Origin: Primula veris
Lineage: Eukaryota; Streptophyta; Magnoliopsida; Ericales; Primulaceae
Direction of reading: 5' to 3'
Length of the DNA: 64,000 bases
NCBI GenBank assembly: GCA_963682055.1
Contig: OY821740.1
Location: forward strand, 45,032,795-45,096,794
Positions within the stretch are counted from its first letter, which is position 1. Each line of letters opens with the position of its first letter. Of this stretch, positions 1-10,885 are shown in pieces. A model generated the notes under the pieces. That model ran no database searches and was not told the origin of the DNA. It saw nothing but the letters and a program-made list of their open reading frames with translations. The position numbers were made by a program, and so were the translations under genes.

Positions 1-1081
1 TAGCATTGTCGGTCTGTTTTTTATTAGCTTCCTGCTATTGTACCATATTTTGTTTTATTCAGTTAGAAAGCTCAAAAGCAGAATACCACCACTACTGAAC
101 TATGAAATTTTGTATATGACTAGTAGTAAACGATCATCATGGCCTTCTTTTGAAATGCATATACATTGGATTTATATACTAGTTTTCTTTGTCTAACTTT
201 TTCCCCCCAGACATAGCATGTTAAATTTCCTCAGTATATTGGGACAAGAAATCAGCCTGTCCTGCAAATAAGCGGTATGAACAGTAGCATCAACCTCTAC
301 TACAGCTGGGTATGCCAAAGTTTCTGTTGTTTGTACTTTGACCTTGGTGCATAAAGCTGTCTATTGTTCAAAAGTCGTATTTTTTACTACTTTGTTTTAG
401 ATTTCTTTTAGATATGTATGGGGTCTAATTCTTGGTTATAGTGTTTTTACATAAGGCTAGCTGGTTTATTGGCTCATTAGTAAAATACTTTACACCTTTC
501 GAGCTTTTTACTATCTTGCATTATCATATATTTTTTGAAATCACGAAACTATCAACACAATGAGGTTAAACGTACTTTCAGAATTACCTCTTTTCCGTCA
601 GAAAATGCCAGACATATCTCAAAGTGTGTTTCAATTTACAACACGCTCTACTAGTACGTCCACAAATTTTTGACATATTTTTTATTAAGTCTATTATAAG
701 TGAAGGTGACACATAGTTTCCTTTATAGAAAAACAACTTTGTCATGATGACTTTTCTTTTTCTAGCAGTGAATTTCTTTCAATAAAGTTAATTGTCTCTT
801 TCTTCTTTTCTTACAAAAGCACTTGAAAGTATGCAAGTTCCTGATCGAGATTATGTTGTCAGTTTCTATTTTTTTTTTTTTAATCTTTAAAATTGTTCCT
901 TCTCATTTCATCTTTGCAAGTCTCCAATGGTTTTTAGTACCTTAATAAACCAGCCTTTCATAATTCTAGGTATTTGTACTAGAGTCAAGTGGACACACAG
1001 TCTGGAGCGAAGGGTGTACTCTCTTGCGTCCCACCTTCACCAGGTAAACTCTTTTATCTCTTTGTTTCCATCTATGTATGT
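1..1081. other. Spacer without recognisable gene
   Basis: No coding region is recognisable here. The sequence is AT-rich and has no long open frame on either strand. A short exon-like stretch around 985-1044, followed by GTAAAC, has no recognisable homology. The leftmost few hundred bases could be the untranslated tail of a gene outside the window, but nothing shown proves it. Confidence 0.5.
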
Positions 1082-1305
1082 TGGTAACGCACAAGGTTTC
1101 AAAGGCGCTAGGCAGGTTCTAGGCGGAAATGGTCCGCCTGGCGCCTAATTAGCCGCCTAGGCCGTCTTTTTCCTGCCTAAACCAAATTTTCCCGCCTAGG
1201 TCCGGTCCGCCTGGCGCCTAATTGGCCGCCGAGGCCGCCTTTTTCCTGCCTAGACCGATTTTCCCCCCGCCTAGGTGGCCGCCTGTTGAAACACTGGTAA
1301 CGCAC
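1082..1305. mobile_element. CCTAGGCGG-type MITE with 11-bp target duplication
   Basis: The 11-mer TGGTAACGCAC occurs at 1082-1092 and again at 1295-1305, so 1093-1294 is a 202-bp insertion with its target duplication. The ends are imperfect inverted repeats: the left end reads AAGGTTTCAAAGGCG and the reverse complement of the right end reads GTGTTTCAACAGGCGG. The interior is GC-rich, unlike its surroundings, and holds two copies of a 73-bp unit beginning GGTCCGCCTGGCGCCTAATT at 1131 and 1204. It encodes no protein. A long direct repeat with short inverted ends suggests a non-autonomous DNA element; 9-11 bp duplications are typical of the Mutator superfamily and 8 bp of hAT, so the superfamily is uncertain. 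Confidence 0.8.
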
Positions 1306-1725
1306 GAAAGGGAGCGTATGTTTTGCCAATATAATTGTCATGCCGCATGTCCAACTGTTCATTTCTGAATTCGGAAATTTGTTATTGCTAGGTTAATTTA
1401 TTCTTAGTAGCCCATTATGCGGCTGATCCTAACTCCGTTGATTTTTTTTGCCGATTTTATATAACTTATTTACTAATTTTTGAACTTATTAATATTCTTA
1501 TCGTATTAAATAGTTTTGCACGTGTTTGCTGTAATATTTCCAAATCCAGTTAGTTTCCCCCAGATAAATAAAGACTCTGGTCCTTAGAAGATCTTCTAAA
1601 TATTTGATATTTCTATAGGTTTTGGTACTTTTTGATGTTTCTACCAAATGCAGAGCAAAGAAGAAGCTTAGAAAATTTCCTTGTTGGAAAATAAAATTAG
1701 GTTATTTTGACTTGGTGTTATTCTG

Positions 1726-1835
1726 AATCTTTTTGTCTACACATCTATAATGATTTCTTAAGCTATATGTGAGCTAATCTAATCTTTTTGTTTGCACATC
1801 CATAATGGTTTCTTAAGCTATATGTCAGCTAACGC
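1726..1835. repeat. 55-bp tandem duplication
   Basis: Two head-to-tail copies of a 55-bp unit beginning AATCTTTTTGT start at 1726 and 1781 and differ at only a few positions. This is a simple local duplication in non-coding sequence. No function is apparent. Confidence 0.8.
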
Positions 1836-2044
1836 AATTTTGTTAAGGAACATAAGGGAACCATTTAGTTCTGTCTTTATAAGTTTTTTCTTTGGTATAT
1901 TTAAGGTGAACGAAGAGGGATGAAGAAGAGGGACTTAAATCTTGTTTGCTTACATATTTGTTTTCACCCATGATACTAACAAATCCAGATGACTTAAATA
2001 CGAGAAAAAACTTTTATGGCTTTTCTTGGTTTAGAGACTTAAAT

Positions 2045-2116
2045 GCCCTTTTAACTCAGCAGTAGAGTAATGCCATCGTATGGCGTAAGTCATCGGTTCA
2101 AATCCGATAAGGGGGC
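2045..2116 (+). pseudogene. Plastid-derived tRNA-Thr (trnT-GGU) relic
   Basis: The stretch folds as a tRNA: acceptor 2045-2051, D arm 2054-2068, anticodon stem 2070-2074 with 2082-2086, and T arm 2092-2108 with loop TTCAAAT. From memory it closely matches chloroplast trnT-GGU, not a nuclear tRNA. Differences are visible in the D loop, the anticodon loop and the acceptor stem. The anticodon at 2077-2079 reads CGT instead of GGT. The 3' acceptor strand has an extra G (five in a row at 2111-2115), so the first base pair is G-G unless the strand slips. The likely origin is a small plastid DNA transfer into the nucleus that has since decayed. The limits of the transfer beyond the tRNA are not clear. 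Confidence 0.75.
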
Positions 2117-2544
2117 TTTAGTCCAGAAAACTAGTCTTGCTTCTTTTCCTATACCGAATTTTGGGTTTTTAAGCTTTTATTTCAGGATCGTTTTTAATAG
2201 AACTATACACCAAGCAACTTTTTTTAAATAGGAAATACTTAACTATTTGCCCCTCTTAAATTATCTTAGGCCACATTTTTATTGAATTAAACCTTGCTTT
2301 CATTTGGTTACACTTCCATGTTTTTCATATTGTAAATATGATTTTACTACTGAGCTCTGTGGTTCATTTGGTTACACTAACCTTGTTTGGATTTGTGGTA
2401 GTGGATTAACTTGAATTGGTAGAGGGCATTGCTAGGGGTTTAAATTATCTTCTCTTAAGATTCAGATTGTAAATAGAACCAATAGTAAACAACTGCCCAG
2501 TGGGAAGCGTAGATGCCGTCCACATGTGATGTGGAATAAAGTTT
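2117..2544. other. Spacer between tRNA relic and UGT
   Basis: AT-rich spacer without open frames of note. The part next to 2545 should include the 3' untranslated region of the minus-strand glycosyltransferase. I see no clear repeat. Confidence 0.4.
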
Positions 2545-4365
2545 TCACAAAGAACGGATAAATTGTTCCAAATTCTCAAGAGATCTGTAGGAAGAGCCTT
2601 CTTTATTGACACAATTATCAATCTGCTCCTTCAAAAGAGTTATCCTTTTCTTCATATCTTCCCCTTCTTTATCTGCCATAAGTTTTCTCACCTCGTTCTC
2701 TATTTCCCCCCTCTCTAGTGCTCCATCCAATTCCAATCCTATCTTCCAGGCACTAGTTACATATCTCGCATTGATTCTTTGGTCACCAAAACAAGGAGAG
2801 CACAACATCGGAACCCCTTCGGCAATGCTTTCGAGAGTTGAGTTCCAACCACAATGGCTCCAAAATCCACCTATTGCTTTATGAGCCAAAACTTGCTTCT
2901 GTGGGGCCCACTTCACGACAAATCCTCTTTCTGAAACTTCAGCTTCAAAACTCTTTGGCAATTCAATATTTTGGCGATTAACCCACAAAAAGGGTTGATC
3001 ACTTTGGGCCAGCCCCCAGGCCATCTCAACTAACTCCTTCTCGTCCACAGAAACTATGCTACCTGAGCTCACGTACAAGACGGAGTTAGGGGCTTGTTTA
3101 TCAAGCCATTGGATACAACTATTATCTTCATCTACTAAGCTGGTAGAGGAAGAAGTGGGGGATATTTTGAATAAAGGTCCGACGGAAAACAACGGCACCT
3201 GAAACTCTTGGTGGAGAGTCGTTAGTGAATCATTTTCAAGGTCTTTTATTGCATTGAAAATGATTGCAGAAGATGATTGCGTTGCCTTGCGAGAAATTTC
3301 TAGGAGATCTGTAAATGACTCCAAAGTTCCAAAACTAGGGACAATTAAGTCCTTGAATCTTAGGGGATGGATCCCTGGGACCAGGTTCTGCAACTTGGAA
3401 TCTAAACATGGAGTTACTTGTCATGGTTTAAGACATAAGTATCAACAAGGCAAAACTATATAGATAATCCTAATTTTTTCCCCTCTTTTTTCTACAGTAC
3501 TCTGTAGAGGAATAAAATGAACTTGAGGACTAAAATTGTAACGTAACATGATAAAATATTGTACGAAATATATAAAACACGACAGAGTAGAGTTGAAAAT
3601 ATTTGGTATCAGCAACTAATCAATACCCAGCCCTATGCTCTTTTATTTGGTAGACTGAACATGGTGAAAAGCACCCAATTATAAAGAAACATTTATTGTA
3701 GTAATTGCTAAAACAATATTTACTGTTGTACAAATATGTAGTTAACCTTTTGTCTCCTGCTATGTTTAATTCTCTGAGCCATATCAAATTAACTAATCCA
3801 AATCAAGTGCTCGCTGTAGTAATAATACTATTTATATAATCAAACATAAAAGAATAGTTTCGACAGTACCTGGCATCGGTAAGCTCCCTGCATTGTAGAG
3901 CTGAAGGACGGAACTATTAGCTAATAACGCAGTATGAGAAACGGTGTGGAAGATAATGTGTGGGAGCTGCAAATATTTTGACACTGTTGCTCCAGCATAC
4001 ATTAACGCGTCATATATTACACATATCAGTTCATCACCTGATCCCTTTCGGCCCATTATTTTACTCAAGCACTGTTGTAGTGGGGACTCACACTTGGCGT
4101 TAAAAATATGTGTAAGAGCTATGAAATCAGTCAATGTGGTGTCACTATGAGTTAAGCGCTCAAAAATAGAGATGAATGTCAAATTAGGGTGGTTTAAAGG
4201 GTTGGGAGAATTGAAATTTGTGTGAGCAATTGTGATGGAAAATCCCTTTGAATGAAGGGCCGTGCCTAACTCGAGCATTGGGCTTATGTGACCTTGGTAT
4301 GGCCATGGCACTAGTACTACCCTTCGTCGCGTTTCTGGTAATTGATCCACCATTTTTATATGCAA
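2545..4365 (-). CDS. UDP-glycosyltransferase, UGT76-like
   Basis: Family 1 glycosyltransferase that transfers sugar from a UDP-sugar to a small acceptor, normally in the cytosol. Two exons: 4365-3870 and 3401-2545, joined through donor CCAG/GTAC and acceptor TTTAG/ATTC, giving 450 residues, a normal family length. The N-terminal half holds the catalytic-type His in PYQGHISPML and a run (ALHSKGFSITIAHTNFNSPN) typical of UGT76 enzymes. The 44-residue PSPG box lies at about 330-373, from WAPQ to DQ; its terminal Gln usually goes with UDP-glucose use. The single intron lies between the acceptor and donor domains, a common UGT position. A second ATG four codons downstream (4353) is an alternative start. 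Acceptors of UGT76-like enzymes are diverse (flavonoids, cytokinins, terpenoids), so the substrate cannot be assigned. No stop or frameshift is seen. Confidence 0.93.
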
Positions 4366-6593
4366 TATGTTTGATGGATTTTCTTAAGCTACTTAAGGAT
4401 ATCTAAAATAGTTAAGCAACTTATATCTTGTTAAGTTTATACTGTTTGGTTTTATAGATGTCCTAATATGCTTTAAGCCAAGTCGTCTCCTAGTAGTTTA
4501 AGCTTTGCTATCAAAATTTGGATGTATTACAATCAACCACGTATGCACAATGCAATGCTTAAATATGTGGTATATTTGGAGTTATCATGCATTTTTTAAA
4601 CGGCAACCAGGATTTGTGGGTGGTTGTGAAATTTCTTTATTTGATGAGTTAAAAAGTTTTTGAAACACGAGTATTTTTATGTTTTTCGAAGGAGTATTCT
4701 ACGAAATTCCTACTCCTGTAAAAAAAATGCCTTATTTTATTATTTCCGAAATACACGGTGGCCAACAGTTCATGAGGATGTAGAAATTTAAAAATAAAAA
4801 AGAACTAAATACCAATCAGAACACACTATATATGGAGGGTTCCTGGTTCTGAACCATTATATACATAAAAGTATGTTGAAATACAGAGGGATTCTTCAAC
4901 TTTTTCTAACTACGGGCTGTCGCGACTCCCTTACCCAATTGCTATATTTCAGAGATTGTTAGTGATAATTTAAAATTTGCGCCGTCCAGATTAATTATAA
5001 TTTGTTTCTTGGAAGTAACCAATCTTTCATGCAGGCCCTGTTTGTTTTTTTTGTAATCAAATCATGCAGGCCCTGTTATATGGGTCAGATTCGTCTCACC
5101 CCTTTTCTGTTTGCTTTTATTGGATTTTTGTTTGCTTGGTATTAATTTATTGAGAAAACATTGACGATCTTGGTCTGCTTAGCCGGAGATGATTAAGAAA
5201 GGGTTCAAAGTTTGAAACATAGACTGTTTTGGTCTCTTTACCTGGAAATCACCCAAAAAAGGCTGAAATGTTGATAATTCTGTAGGGGGAGTTTTGCTGT
5301 TAACACTGATTCAAATTGGTTTGCAGTTGGTTCTAAACTATCATAATACTACTGTTTCCCTGACACACAAAGACCCCTACGAAGTCTATCGTTCACCTCA
5401 GCCTGTTCAGCAATAGATTAGGCTCGAAAAATCGTGATGGGCGTCTCGAGCCAGACTTGTTAAACTATCATGTGCCAATGTGACGGTTAAGTTTTGCCTG
5501 TGGCCGACCCTGATTATTACCATAATTAAGGACCAAACTATTAACAGTATTTGATTAAAGAAATGTAAGATCACGGTGTGTTTGTTCTAGTTGGTTGGAA
5601 GTTGTCCCAACAAACAAGCCATGTTTATTCTACAGTATCTGCCATGCAACAAATTTTTATCTGTAATCTTCAGCTAGAGTACCAAGCTCAGTTAATAAAT
5701 TAAGGCCATCATCGTTTTCTGGTGAATTATAACTTTGTGGGCAAGATTTATAAGATATGTACGCTTGTTTCTTGAGTTTCTTGAATAATCTCCTATGCTG
5801 TATCTATGAATTCTGTTAGCAAATTTGATTATATTGTATTGTTATTTGGCATATTAGTACCTAAGTACTTTGATATGGTGTCACATTTATAGGTCTTGGC
5901 TCACAGTCGACGAATCCAATAAGTTATAATTGATTGAATGTGATTATCCATCACGTTCGTTTTTTCCATTTATCTACCTTAATTATAGTTTCGTTTCGTT
6001 TTATTTCTGTTGATAGGTTAACTACAATTCTCGGAACTCTTGAATATGAAATGCCAATTGAAATTTGTACTTCTCTTTCAATCCATTTCACTCACGAAAT
6101 GCTAGTACTATCTACTAACGCAATAATTCTGTTTTTTCTTTTCAATAAGCGACGAAATGCTTCTGCTACGGCTAGTGATTTTGTAACTTTTGGAGTTCTT
6201 GGACAAACACTGATAAATTATTCTACTTGGTCCCACATTTCGAGTGAAATTTTATTTGGGATTAGCAGTGGATATTATTTATATTATAGGAATGGGGCGA
6301 AGCGGATTTGGTGCATGAGATTAGATGTTATGCGACCTATTTCCAACTAAACCGTCTCGTGTCTTTTAGAACATTGCGTTTTCACTAAAACTATGAACAC
6401 CAAGAATAACTCTACAAGAAGCCCGAGAGAGAGACCAAAAAACAGATCCAGCAAACAAGATTAAAAAACAAGGTATAAAAAATGCAACACTGCAACAAGT
6501 AGTTCTATCAAATTATCAAAATGTAATACTTGCACCATTAAGACCAGCATTTTCAAAATCCAACATTAATTATCCTTCGAAAAATGTCCAGGA
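4366..6593. other. Spacer between UGT and COPT genes
   Basis: The part just above 4366 must contain the UGT promoter. A short direct repeat CATGCAGGCCCTGTT occurs near 5029 and 5067. An open frame of 138 codons at 5934-6350 on the plus strand has no recognisable domain and is not called as a gene. The part just below 6594 would be the 3' untranslated region of the copper transporter. Confidence 0.5.
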
Positions 6594-7043
6594 TCAGCAA
6601 CTCATGGGGGGAATATCCGTCGTTTTACCTACCCTCGGTTCGTCCTTAAAAACCCGACTCCCAAATAACAAAAACCCTACAGCATGACCCAGTATCGCAA
6701 CCAAAAATACTCCAACATTAAACGACATCACCGCCAACATCAACGTATAATTCAACCCGACCCTGATACCATGCATCAGGGTTTGGACCGACCCAGCCAC
6801 CACATGGTCCGTCTCGTCCCGTATAAGCTTGCAATGTGACAACCACTCGACTAATACAGCCAGTACAAAAACTAATACAAGGGCTAGAGCATACATTACC
6901 GGGTCGGATCCGGGCCAATGTGTAAACAAGATAATTGAATCAGTTCCCCAGAAAAACGACATGTGCATCATCATCTTGTGCCGCGGGGGCCCACTTGTTC
7001 CGTTAACTGACCGCATGGTCATGTTATGCATTGCTCCGTTCAT
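6594..7043 (-). CDS. COPT/Ctr-family copper transporter
   Basis: High-affinity Cu(I) uptake protein of the Ctr/COPT family, a trimer in the plasma or vacuolar membrane. The intact frame has no intron and encodes 149 residues, the usual COPT size. The N terminus is Met- and His-rich (MNGAMHNMTM, then MMMHM at 24-28), as expected for copper capture outside the membrane. Three hydrophobic segments lie at roughly 49-68, 97-113 and 114-129. The second carries the hallmark MxxxM (M102, M106) and the third the GxxxG helix-packing motif (G119, G123). The C terminus ends in MSC, so a single Cys remains rather than a CxC or HCH tail. Lack of introns is common in plant COPT genes. Which COPT paralogue it represents cannot be told. 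Confidence 0.93.
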   Translation of the reverse strand: MNGAMHNMTMRSVNGTSGPPRHKMMMHMSFFWGTDSIILFTHWPGSDPVMYALALVLVFVLAVLVEWLSHCKLIRDETDHVVAGSVQTLMHGIRVGLNYTLMLAVMSFNVGVFLVAILGHAVGFLLFGSRVFKDEPRVGKTTDIPPMSC

Positions 7044-7305
7044 GTTTTTGGCTCTTTTTTTTTTTTTTTTTAAGTGTTTCAGTTTTGAATTCTTTTTTGT
7101 AATGTGATAGACCGAGTATTTAAGAAGGGGGAGATAAGGTTGGTACGCTCATTCAAAATAACTGCTTGTGTTTGTAATTTGTATAGTACAACTGTACAAG
7201 TAAAGTTTATGTTTTATCTGTATTTGTGTACTACACCAACTTTGAAGTTAAGGTTCTGTGCATCCGATACTAGGTTCCACTACTTTCCTAAACTAATCTA
7301 CCGTT

Positions 7306-7520
7306 AATCATGACTGATGAGGAATAATTGTTGGAAGTAATTATTACAAACACTATTGATTAAACACTATTGATTGAATTTTATTTCATACTACTAACTA
7401 GTAACTATATGTAAATCATGACTGATGAGGAATAATTGTTGAAAGTAATTATTACAAACACTATTGATTGAATTTTATTCCATACTACTAACTAGTAATA
7501 ACTAGTACCTATATGTAAAT
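7306..7520. repeat. 108-bp tandem duplication upstream of COPT
   Basis: Two tandem copies of a unit beginning AATCATGACTGATGAGG start at 7306 and 7414. The copies differ by short internal duplications such as the ACTATTGATT stretch in the first and ACTAGTA in the second. It lies 260-480 bp upstream of the copper transporter start codon, so it may fall in its promoter. Any regulatory role is unproven. Confidence 0.8.
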
Positions 7521-7525
7521 AATGG

Positions 7526-7893
7526 GTTTCAAATTTACTCAAATTCAAATGGCTTATATTTTCGTCTGCTTATCGAGTTTTTCATATGTATTCGTAATTT
7601 TTTTTTAATTTTTTTGTTTGTAAATCAATGTAGTATTTTATTTCTATATTATTTGTTTAAAAAAATCTGTAAAATTTAATCTTTTATATATATATATGTG
7701 ATATTTATTAATATTATTATCTTATAAATTATCAAACAAAAAATTAAACATAAAAAAATATATAAAATGTCAAATTTTACAGTTTTTTTTGAATAACACT
7801 TTATAAATAATATGCTAATTTACAAAAAAAAAATTACGAATACATATGAAAAAACCAAAAACTTGACAATTCGAACTTGAGAAAATTTGTTTC
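7526..7893. mobile_element. Foldback MITE, 358 bp
   Basis: Two long inverted arms face each other: a block containing CATATGTATTCGTAATTTTTTTT near 7583-7605 is mirrored at 7828-7848, and outer ends AAATTTACTCAA and AAATTTTCTCAA (read inward) match. Even the inner arm parts match imperfectly around CTGTAAAATTT, so almost the whole element can fold on itself. The 5-mer GTTTC directly flanks both ends (7526-7530 and 7889-7893), a possible target duplication although short. No coding capacity. It sits in the upstream region of the copper transporter. Confidence 0.75.
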
Positions 7894-8577
7894 CGTAAAA
7901 CATGTACCTTAGTTGAGGAGTTACTTTAGGTTTTATGGTAACTTTAATTAATAGCAAAATCAATAATGTTGTCCAAAGTGTAATTTTTGTAAATTATGTA
8001 GATTTCTCTTGGTTGCTTGAGATATTCTTATGTGTATTTATCTTATTTCCAAAAACAATTAAGCTAAGAAAATAATAATTGTAACAATTTTTGGATTAGG
8101 TGACCAATAGGGTGGTCATGATCTTTCCATTTGACTCCCAACTTGTGTACACCCAAACTATGCTATTTTATTTCCATCACACCTAGAAAAGTGGGCTACA
8201 AGATAGCTAATTTAAGATGGTACTCGAACTTTACAACCAATAGTTTCCAGAAAAATTCGCATTCCAATGTCGATACAGGTTTGAAACAATTACAAGTCAA
8301 CCTTTAAATGTGGGATGGGCTCATTTCAAAATAAAATAAAATTGTGGGATGGGAGTTAAAAACTTAAAATGTAAAAAAAAAATATAGTGGATTCTTTTAG
8401 TTCAATATATACATTTTAAGATAATGATAGAAATGTTAGCCAAGCAGCAATATTTGATAACTCGTTATATCAATAAATTGGAAGGAATATTACACTATAT
8501 AACATATGATGACAAATTGACAATTAATGCCTTCCTTTACGACTTAAAATATTTTGCCATGTGTTGTTTTTAGTAAA
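7894..8577. other. AT-rich spacer
   Basis: No gene or clear repeat is visible between the foldback element and the solo LTR. Homopolymer A and T runs are frequent. Confidence 0.4.
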
Positions 8578-9798
8578 ATATCTGTTAGGACCAGATTTCT
8601 GGTCTAAATATTGTTTTATTGTCTATTGGTTTTCACTTAATAAATCATAACTGTAAAGAACTAAGACAGGATTGACAGGTTCCAAGTATCAGTTGCAACC
8701 TCAGTTACAACCTACTAAGTTAGTAGTGTTAGGTTTCAAGTACTAGTTGCAACCTCTGTTGCAACCTTTGTTAACAGGTTTCAAGTACCAGTTGCAACCT
8801 AAGTTACAACCACAGTTCCAACCTACTGCTCTGCAGTAAACTGTCTAGTTCTGTAAATCTGCATAGCTATTATTTATTGATTATTAATTGTTCTACAGCA
8901 TGCAGGATATATTCTCATATGATTCTAAAGGTTTAATATGCGTTTATTGAGAATATCAAAGTGGTAAGGAAAGATTTCCTAAAAGATATAAAGAGATTAG
9001 TTTATAAGGTTATGTTTCCTTTTAATATGTATCTCTATTCTTATGCTTGTCCTTATCACTTGTTTCAATCTTTTGTTCCTTATCTATATTCAGTATAATT
9101 CGTTTAAAGATTGAATGTAATATGGAGTTAGATGTTTCATATATATATGGAAAGATATTATCTCTAAAAGATATTATCTTTATATGTTTCCTAGTTATAG
9201 GAAAAGACTAACTTCTATTTCCAAGCTAGTTATTAAACAGGTATTAACTTATGAAGATTGGAGTCAATCAATGCTGAAGTATCACGCAATGCATGGGAAG
9301 ATTGAAGCCAATCAATAAAGTCAAAAACAATCAAAAGATATTGAAGAATAGAAGATTGTTTTTACTTGCTTATATACTTGATAACTTAGCTTGTAAAAGT
9401 GTGTGTTCTAAATTATAAATAACCCATTCTTGAGAGAATACACGTGAGCTTTAAATAAGAAAACAATGGTGGGATGCCATTGATTTATATTTGATAGTTA
9501 TAGAGTATGAGCAATATAGAGATAGGCAGAAAAACCTAGAGGGAGTCTAAGAGTTTTTCATTAAGACTTGAGTCTTATATTGTAAGCTTTTATAATATCA
9601 TAATCTGGGTAAGTTCCCCGGAGACGTAGCCTAGTTAGGTGAACTCCGTTGTTAAATGTGCTTGTGTTCACTTTAAGTACATTTAACGTTTTACAGTTCT
9701 GTCCATTAAATACACTTGGTTCCAACCTGTGGTTACAACCTCACTTGGAACCTAACTGCAAAACTGCAACTAGAACAGCGGATAGGAATTTCAATATC
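8578..9798 (+). mobile_element. Solo LTR, probably Ty1/copia
   Basis: ATATC occurs at 8578-8582 and 9794-9798, flanking a 1,211-bp segment (8583-9793) that begins TGTTAGG and ends ATTTCA, so it has TG...CA termini plus a 5-bp target duplication. No internal coding region or second LTR is present, which fits a solo LTR left by recombination between the two LTRs. Near the right end, a stretch containing GGTGAACTCCGTTGTTAAA (about 9635-9656) resembles the R/U5 part of copia LTRs. The left third (8680-8830) holds repeated TTGCAACC/TTACAACC motifs in short imperfect copies, with similar motifs again near 9720-9755. The orientation is inferred from the R/U5-like part. Confidence 0.82.
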
Positions 9799-10885
9799 GC
9801 GTCATCCCGCAAAAAGTGGTTGATCCTATAGCTCAAGCCTCTTTGTTGTTTGCATTACGATTTCGATAGTAAGGAAAAGCTTTGATTTGCATTCATATTA
9901 TGATCACTTTCGAACCTTTAGAATTTCTAAATTTCTCCAGTGTTCTCAAAATTAGAGTAGTCAATGTTTTTTTACCAAGCTTGGTGGAAGTGATAAATTA
10001 GATGCACAAACTTATCTATACAGACTTTACTGTATCTAAATTTTCTTATCAACAACTGTGTTTCATTACAGTTTATCTAATCGACATGCTTAGCTTATAA
10101 ACACACAAAAATGTCTTTTGAAAAATCATCTGAAATGCATATTCTACGAATCTGCAGTACTGTTCGCAATGAACTAAATCAATTAACCAAACCAGACCAG
10201 TAGAACTAAAACTTCTTATAAGTTTTGAACGACTTAATATTCAACATTTGTTGTTTCACCAAGTTAGATATCAAACAACTCAAACCAATTTTAACTATCT
10301 TTCCATGACTTAACCGATCACATTGAACAATAAACTGAAATTGCACAAACATGTAAAAAAATATAACAATTGAGATTTCTAATTAGAGAAGTTGACTTTC
10401 GAAGAAAATTATCAAGTCTTAAAAGGTTGACATGATACAAACTTAAGTCCCATATTTGATGAGAGAACTAGAGAAGAAAAACCAAGTCAAACAGTAAATA
10501 AAATTAAACTCTAAGAAGGTTGTTGGAATTTTATTGTAGTGGGCTACTAGGCTGCTGTTGATAAACCATGTTGATGTGTATTAATAAACTCTTTACTAGA
10601 CCATGTTGATGTAATGATGTGTATAATTTGAAGGATCTAAAGGATAGAAGGTGAAGTTAGGTTGAAGTTGCATCGTTTAATGAGTGATCAAAGCACACGT
10701 TACTTTACTTTGCCATGAAGGACATGTTAAATCCAAAAAACAAAAATAAATATTAACATAAATTATTCTGGCTTTACATAAGAACAAAATCGTGTCCACA
10801 ATTAACGTTGCTAGCTAGCCTATGACAAAATTCACTAAAAGTTCATTTACTGAGAAAAAGAGACGAAACTAGGACGAAAAAGACA
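9799..10885. other. Spacer between solo LTR and beta-galactosidase
   Basis: No open frame or clear repeat is recognised. The last 200 bp or so before 10886 probably includes the 3' untranslated region of the minus-strand beta-galactosidase. Confidence 0.4.

Noticed and set aside
985..1044. Exon-like stretch followed by GTAAAC
   Set aside because: Short, no recognisable homology, and no compatible exon upstream or downstream. It could be a leader or tail exon of a gene outside the window but cannot be supported.
5934..6350. Open frame of 138 codons on the plus strand between UGT and COPT genes
   Set aside because: No recognisable domain, hydrophobic and AT-driven composition, and no splice partners or supporting context. 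I could not match it to plastid, mitochondrial or transposon proteins.
2545..7043. UGT plus COPT as a biosynthetic gene cluster
   Set aside because: Only one tailoring enzyme is present and its neighbours have unrelated functions. No scaffold-forming enzyme is nearby.
6718..7107. Other open frames overlapping the copper transporter on both strands
   Set aside because: They are shadows of the real COPT frame, with no recognisable domains.
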